Shown: positions 57,989 to 64,000 of the stretch, piece after piece | How the letters are laid out: every line of letters starts with the position of its first letter | Numbering within the stretch: position 1 is the first letter of the stretch | DNA from: Sipunculus nudus | Taxonomy: Eukaryota; Annelida; Sipuncula; Golfingiida; Sipunculidae | Direction of reading: 5' to 3' | NCBI GenBank assembly: GCA_026874595.1 | Contig: CM049321.1 | Span: 22,144,979-22,208,978 of the forward strand | DNA length: 64,000 bases | The notes under the pieces: model-generated | Told to the model about the DNA's origin: nothing | The model's database searches: none | Seen by the model: the letters and a program-made list of their open reading frames with translations, nothing else | Translations under genes and position numbers: made by a program

Positions 57989-57998
57989 GCGCATGCGC
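57989..57998. promoter_or_regulatory. NRF1-type palindrome GCGCATGCGC
   Basis: A perfect NRF1 consensus core in a CpG-rich neighbourhood (57.8-58.05 kb), 2.8 kb upstream of exon 1. Known NRF1 sites mark housekeeping-type promoters. No transcript can be assigned here from sequence alone. Confidence 0.45.
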
Positions 57999-60399
57999 AC
58001 CTGTAGTCCGTATTCGGGCTCTGACGATCAACAAGGGAAGAATCTCTGGTACCACTGGTGCGGATCCAGAGGGATCCCCCCGCCCCATTGAGCTATTATA
58101 TCTCTCATTTTCTCTATTTATTTTCCCTGTTATTCATAATGAATTTACATTTTTCCAGATACCCTTTTTATTCCTTAGCAATTAAATAATTAAGTTACCC
58201 ACAGTTTATTACTTTCTAATTCATTAGTTGAGGATATAAATGAACAGCTCCTTGATATGTTATTTGGGTCAAAACACCGATCCTCATCCTCCCCCCCCCC
58301 CTCCCACCCCCCACCCCCAATAAAAAAAAACACACTCGTCTGTTAGTGAGACAGAACCTTCTCATACACTGCGGAGCGCTCAGTACGGGTTAGGTTCGAC
58401 CGTCAATATTCTCAACGGCTCCCCTGCTTGTAGTCAAGCTCACGATCTGTGCTCTGTTCAACCCAGTACACTGCATATAGACCACAGAAGCCGACAAAAT
58501 GCAAAATTAAACATGCGATTTGAATATATCAATTATTTTACCATTTTGAAAATTATAAACGTAGATCGTACACTACACGACAAGCTAGCTAGGCTTCAGA
58601 CACCACTTGTAGACCGTGAGTGAAGAAAATGTTTACACTCTCGTGATAGCGCTAGTGCGGTCCTCATTGAATGGTGTAAGGCCACCCTACCGCTGACTAT
58701 ACGCTGGCCGATCATAGATGCCCGAATGTTAGAGCGCCGAATTGGGCCGAATAAGCGTCCTTCCTAGAAGGGGGAGGTCACAGGGATTGCAGAGTTTATT
58801 TCTATACCAATAGTCAGGTCATTTTTTTTTGCGGGACGAATTTCTACGCCCGACGGGTGCAAAACTATTAATTACAAACTTCTTTTTCTTTTTCTTCTTC
58901 CTTTCTTTCTTCTGTTCGTGTTTGCGCAAGATTTCTATTATGGGTTATTTAAAAAAAGCTGACCTTTGGACAGAACTACTATGTTTGTTTGTGAATTTTT
59001 CTCTTTGCGGCCACATTATTCACTCCAGTCAAAAAATACTACAAAATGTCCGCCCGCTTCATGAAGCTGGTCAGCTGAAGCATCATTACACACCAGTGTG
59101 CATAGGGCCAAGCAGTGCTGGACTGCAGAGGGATGAGCAGATAAGATAATAATGAGGTATTACTAATCACCAAAGCCTCTGGGGACCCATCAATGAATTT
59201 TCCTCCTGGAAAATAAGCTGATTTGAGTGCTTGCCCTTTAAAGGCTGCGACTACGAGTCAGCTCGGCATAGCTCGACTTGAACCGGTCTCGGCTGGCAGC
59301 GCGGACTGGGCTCTGTAATCTAAGTGACAAGATACTGAATTATCCGAGTCGTTTTTTTTTTCTTTCATCCTTCCAGACCAGATCGTATTACATCTTGCCA
59401 CCTGAAAACAGACTTGCAAAACCGAATCGACAATGCAGTGAATAAGACGTTATAATTCCTCCCGCTGACAGAGCCATTAAACTTGCCCTTGTTGTGGCGC
59501 AACGCATTGAACAGGCACCGCCACCTCGCGGCAAATCATGTAACTAAAGAAAAAAAAAGGGGGGGGGGACCTCCAGGCCTTAAAAAAACTGGCCTGAAAC
59601 ACTTGAAAAAGGTTGCGGCGGCTGTAAAATGGGAGGGGGGGGGGGGGGGGGTGGGGTTGCCAGTGTACCGATTATGTGATTTCCACAAAATGTACATGTG
59701 GTGCAACCTGGTTCTTGAACTTCGGAATAGTTCTGAAATTAAACACCAGGTGACAGCAGAGTATCACTCTGGTTTTTATAAACATGTTTTTTTTTTGTGG
59801 CAAGGACTTATTCCATGGAATAAGTAATATTCTGTAAGCATGCGCTTGCGGAATGTAAACAGAAGGTGTTTCCTTGAAATATAACAGATTTTAAAAGTTT
59901 TACAATTGAGACAAGCAGTCCCACAGTACCCATACAGAAGAGATTCTTTTCGAGTAGAAACGGAAGGGTGTTTCGATGTTATTGTGCCCCCCCCCCCATC
60001 GACCCCAACGATTCCATACAATCCAAGTGGATACTTGACATGGTAAAAACAAACCTGCACAGTAAAATGAAAACACATATACTATTCCGTAAAGCATCTA
60101 TTTTATAGTTATATCTGATCCATAAAAAGTATTAGAATGTTGAACCGAAATTCCTATCGAATCCGCTTTGTATCACTAATATATTTGAGTATATGGCTAA
60201 AAATACAGAATTATATGTAGCAGTCAGGAAGCAGCTGTCGTAGAGTAAAATGCTATTGTTTTCCTAGAGTTATTTTCAGTCGAGGTATGTGGAAATACTA
60301 AATGGAAAAATTCTTTTGAACTTGCAATAAGTTCAAGTGTGCGTCTTTGCTTGTGGATATAAAGTGGGCAGTCTAAGAAGTAATTTTTTTTCCCGTAAA

Positions 60400-61290
60400 A
60401 AAGCCAGTTGATGTAGGTGGCGCCACAAAAACTAAATTTTTAAATATGAGTCATGTGACCAACATTTGCACAAAACTTGGTAATGCTATAATCCTGTCGT
60501 TTCTGAGATTTGTTATGTCAATATGTGTAATTGGCCAATTGACTGAGTTCACATTCCTGTAACTCCATCAAACCCATACCATTTGAACAAACTTGAGAGA
60601 GCTTATCTCTGGGATCATTTCTGTGAAATACTTAACCATTTTGCTGAATAATTTAAGAAAAGAAGGTTTTTCAGGATTCTTCCCACCATAAAGTTAAGTT
60701 ATATTATAATGCAGATTGCGACACAAAAAGCTCAATCGCTAAACATTGATATGTGACAGATTTTTGCATAAATTTTGGGGATGCTATGTCCTGCTATTCC
60801 TGAGAAATTATGGGTTAATGACTGATGACCAATGACACTCGTATAGAAAAGATCGATGCAGGTGGCGCCACCAATATCTCAAATTCGTACATGAGTCATG
60901 TGACCAACATTCGCATAAAAATTGATGAAGATTGCTCCAGCCGTTTCTGATATTGTCATTTTTAGTATCCCTTTTTTTTGCCAAATGACTAAGTTCAGCT
61001 TCCCGTAACTCGGACAAATTCGAACAAACTTGTGAGAGATTGTTTCAGAGATTATTCCTGTGAAATATTGAACAATTTGGCTGGACAGTTTTGGAGAAGA
61101 AGAAGTCTTTTTTTTCTCTATAAAATCTAAACAAATGCAGAATCCGATAGAGTTTTTAAATGACTGATTTTTTGCATTAAATTTGTTGATGATAGCTCCA
61201 GCCGTTTTTGAAGTAGTATAGGTTAACGTACAGACGACGGACGCCGGACGACGCCACACCATCGCATAAGCTCACAGGCTCGCTAAAACT
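60400..61290. mobile_element. GGTGGCGCCACC-type element family, copy c
   Basis: Contains GATGTAGGTGGCGCCAC, GCAGGTGGCGCCACCAAT (60861-60872 core), GAGAGATTGTTTCAGAGATT and the shared right end CGCCACACCATCGCATAAGC. It lacks the expanded tandem units of copy a. Confidence 0.75.
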
Positions 61291-61667
61291 GAAATATACC
61301 CGAGATGAGTGACCATTTATAGACACAGATCATACTTAGCTTAGAATCCCACCCAAGTGCATACATGGGGTGGTGATTAAATTGAACTCTCAGATATATT
61401 TAACATTTAATCACTCTTGGTGGCTAGTCGCATGGCACCAGTTGATCACCCTTCATACCACTTTCAAGGTAATGTAAGCTATGCCAGACTGAGATTTTCG
61501 GCGTTGGTGTGTTATTTGGTTAGTAATTTCCTGGTTTGTCTCTCAATGCTCGGCTGTAGCAGTGACTTTGGCTTTTACTGGTGTAACTACTGGTAGCCCT
61601 GAACTTGCGTACTTCACTACTGCGTTGCCCCACGACAGATCGTGCAGCGTCAGACCTCAGGCGCTTG

Positions 61668-61815
61668 AATTGCTATTAGTGTAGATTTTGGTTAAACTGG
61701 GTACTTTTCTGGGTCATTTCCATATAACTATTACTTATCTGACAGTTTCCTAGCATTTTTCGTACTATATGGTCCATCTCTTTATTATTTACTAAATATC
61801 TCAAATATTAAGCCA
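61668..61815. repeat. Single arm of the fold-back family
   Basis: GCGCTTGAATTGCTATTAGT through CTTTATTATTTACTAAATAT matches the left arm of 56033-56314; the second arm is absent. Confidence 0.75.
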
Positions 61816-62103
61816 ATAATAAATCAATCAACAACAACAACAAAAAAAAAAAATACCAGTAATTTTTTGTGCTTGGTAGTCAAATGTCATCAGAAGATAA
61901 TTTTAAAAAAATAATTTAGGAAAGAATACTTAATATTTTATTTGACAATGTATAAGTTTATATAGAATAGGCCTACAAAAGGTCACAATGAAGGGCGGGG
62001 TAAAATGCGTAAGGTATATACATGTATATACCAGCCTATACAGAGGGGTTAAATTCGCTAATAAATCAAAAGCTTATAAACACTAAATCATCAGAAACAA
62101 TTT

Positions 62104-62302
62104 ACATACGGAGACGCCGGGCGTCCTCCATCTTCGACATACGCAAACTTGCGAACCTGAAACCGTCATGGATCATAGAGTCAAAATCTTGAATCTCGAA
62201 GCGTGGCTTTTGAGCCGCTATGCGGTTACAGTTATAGACCGGCACCCCGCGCCTAACTAAATAGTCTAGTACCTGCTCATCAAAAAGAATTACAAAAAAA
62301 AA
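62104..62302 (-). CDS. Possible terminal exon of an unrecognised minus-strand gene
   Basis: On the minus strand an acceptor-like tract (TTTTTTTGTAATTC, then TTTTTGATGAGCAG) precedes an open frame VLDYLVRRGVPVYNCNRI, then PRFEIQDFDSMIHDGF and RMSKMEDARRLRM, ending TAA. Composition is more GC- and CpG-rich than the surroundings and the residue mix looks protein-like. No family is recognised and no AATAAA is seen soon after the stop. If real, upstream exons lie to the right, possibly outside the window. Alternatives: an old pseudogene or chance open frame. Confidence 0.35.
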
Positions 62303-62599
62303 GAGATAACATACTTGTGACAACTTGATTTATATTTTCATGTTGCAGAATGTAGGGCCAATTTTAAAGACATTCAATAATTTATTTCTAGATCTCTTGA
62401 TGATATATTTCAAGATCCTGAGATATTTCGTTTCAAGATCTCAAAATAATACTGACCCCACATACATACTCATTTTACTGTAACAGTCAATCATTTAACT
62501 TGTTGCCAGAGACCTTCAAACGCGGGTTAAACAATTTTTAAGGCTCATAATCAGGAGAAATATTATGCCTATACTTTAACACTATGACTCTTGCATTCT

Positions 62600-62735
62600 A
62601 CATAATTTTCCCAGCAAAACCCTCTCAGCACACAGTCTAAGTACATTTCATACAGCTGTTTAACACATTGCTATGGTTCTGCCTGTTAGTAAATTCACGT
62701 CACATGTATTTGTTTACCATAACAAGGCCGCGTGA
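62600..62735. repeat. Dispersed repeat (GCAAAACC...TATGGTTCTG...GTTTACCATAACA)
   Basis: Shares a block order with 30665-30825, 9330-9460 and 5734-5815. No coding or terminal repeats are seen. Confidence 0.6.
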
Positions 62736-62885
62736 TAATGCACGGTCTACTTATTTTAAGTTAATCATCGCAGCTGTCAGATATCGTGAAATTCCCAAAT
62801 ATCGATGGTGGTCCCAATCCTAAACATGAACTAATCCTAATCCAACTGAGCCCTAATAACATTTTCCTTTTTTCTCTCTTTCCAG

Positions 62886-64000
<1,115 letters not shown>

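Larger units (their letters stand above)
55700..62100. other. Upstream intergenic region
   Basis: Contains the fold-back element (56033-56314), a 5-bp-TSD transposon (56591-56810), a CpG-rich stretch with an NRF1-like palindrome (57177-58080), G/C homopolymer runs (58291-58318, 59560-59655), and repeat copies at 60400-61290 and 61668-61815. The minus-strand open frame at 57177-57599 (140 codons) is unrecognised and lacks supporting context. Confidence 0.55.

Overview
The window is animal genomic DNA: AT-rich, intron-rich and packed with dispersed repeats. Transposon types (Helitron-like elements with internal minisatellites, tRNA-derived SINE heads, hAT-like MITEs) suggest a lophotrochozoan, most likely a bivalve mollusc; that assignment is inference.

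Almost the whole window (1-55205, minus strand) is one gene, read here as the N-terminal part of a long-form myosin light chain kinase (MYLK-like). Fourteen coding exons can be placed by splice sites, and all thirteen phase junctions agree. From the start: a start-codon exon (55148-55205), a Ser/Thr-rich leader (two exons), Ig1 (29511-29664 + 19997-20126), a basic/acidic linker, Ig2 (14858-15151), a linker, Ig3 (8577-8737 + 6843-7021), two DFRSVL actin-binding motifs (one in the 3' end of 6843-7021, one in 4922-5174), Ig4 (4922-5174 + 3570-3717), a large exon with four 30-residue repeats plus Ig5 (1457-2302), and the start of the FN3 domain, cut by the left edge (1-115). The kinase domain should lie left of the window. 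About 910 codons are covered.

The introns are very large and filled by repeats: three copies of a Helitron-like element ending in a hairpin plus CTAG (16402-19322, 31472-33124, 42860-44684), whose internal repeats carry perfect nuclear-receptor DR1/ERRE motifs; a second hairpin-CTAG family; hAT-like MITEs with target-site duplications; a TA-flanked MITE rich in TTCGCGA; a LINE relic split by one Helitron-like copy; and several minisatellites. The most unusual structure is at 5825-6842, where about 17 decaying tandem copies of the exon end encoding DFRSVL, together with its 5' splice site, sit in the intron directly after the exon.

Right of the start exon (55.2-64 kb) are a moderately CpG-rich presumed promoter region, more repeats, a possible terminal exon of an unrecognised minus-strand gene (62104-62302), and a plus-strand C2H2 zinc-finger gene that looks broken by a stop and frameshifts (62886-64000, running off the edge).
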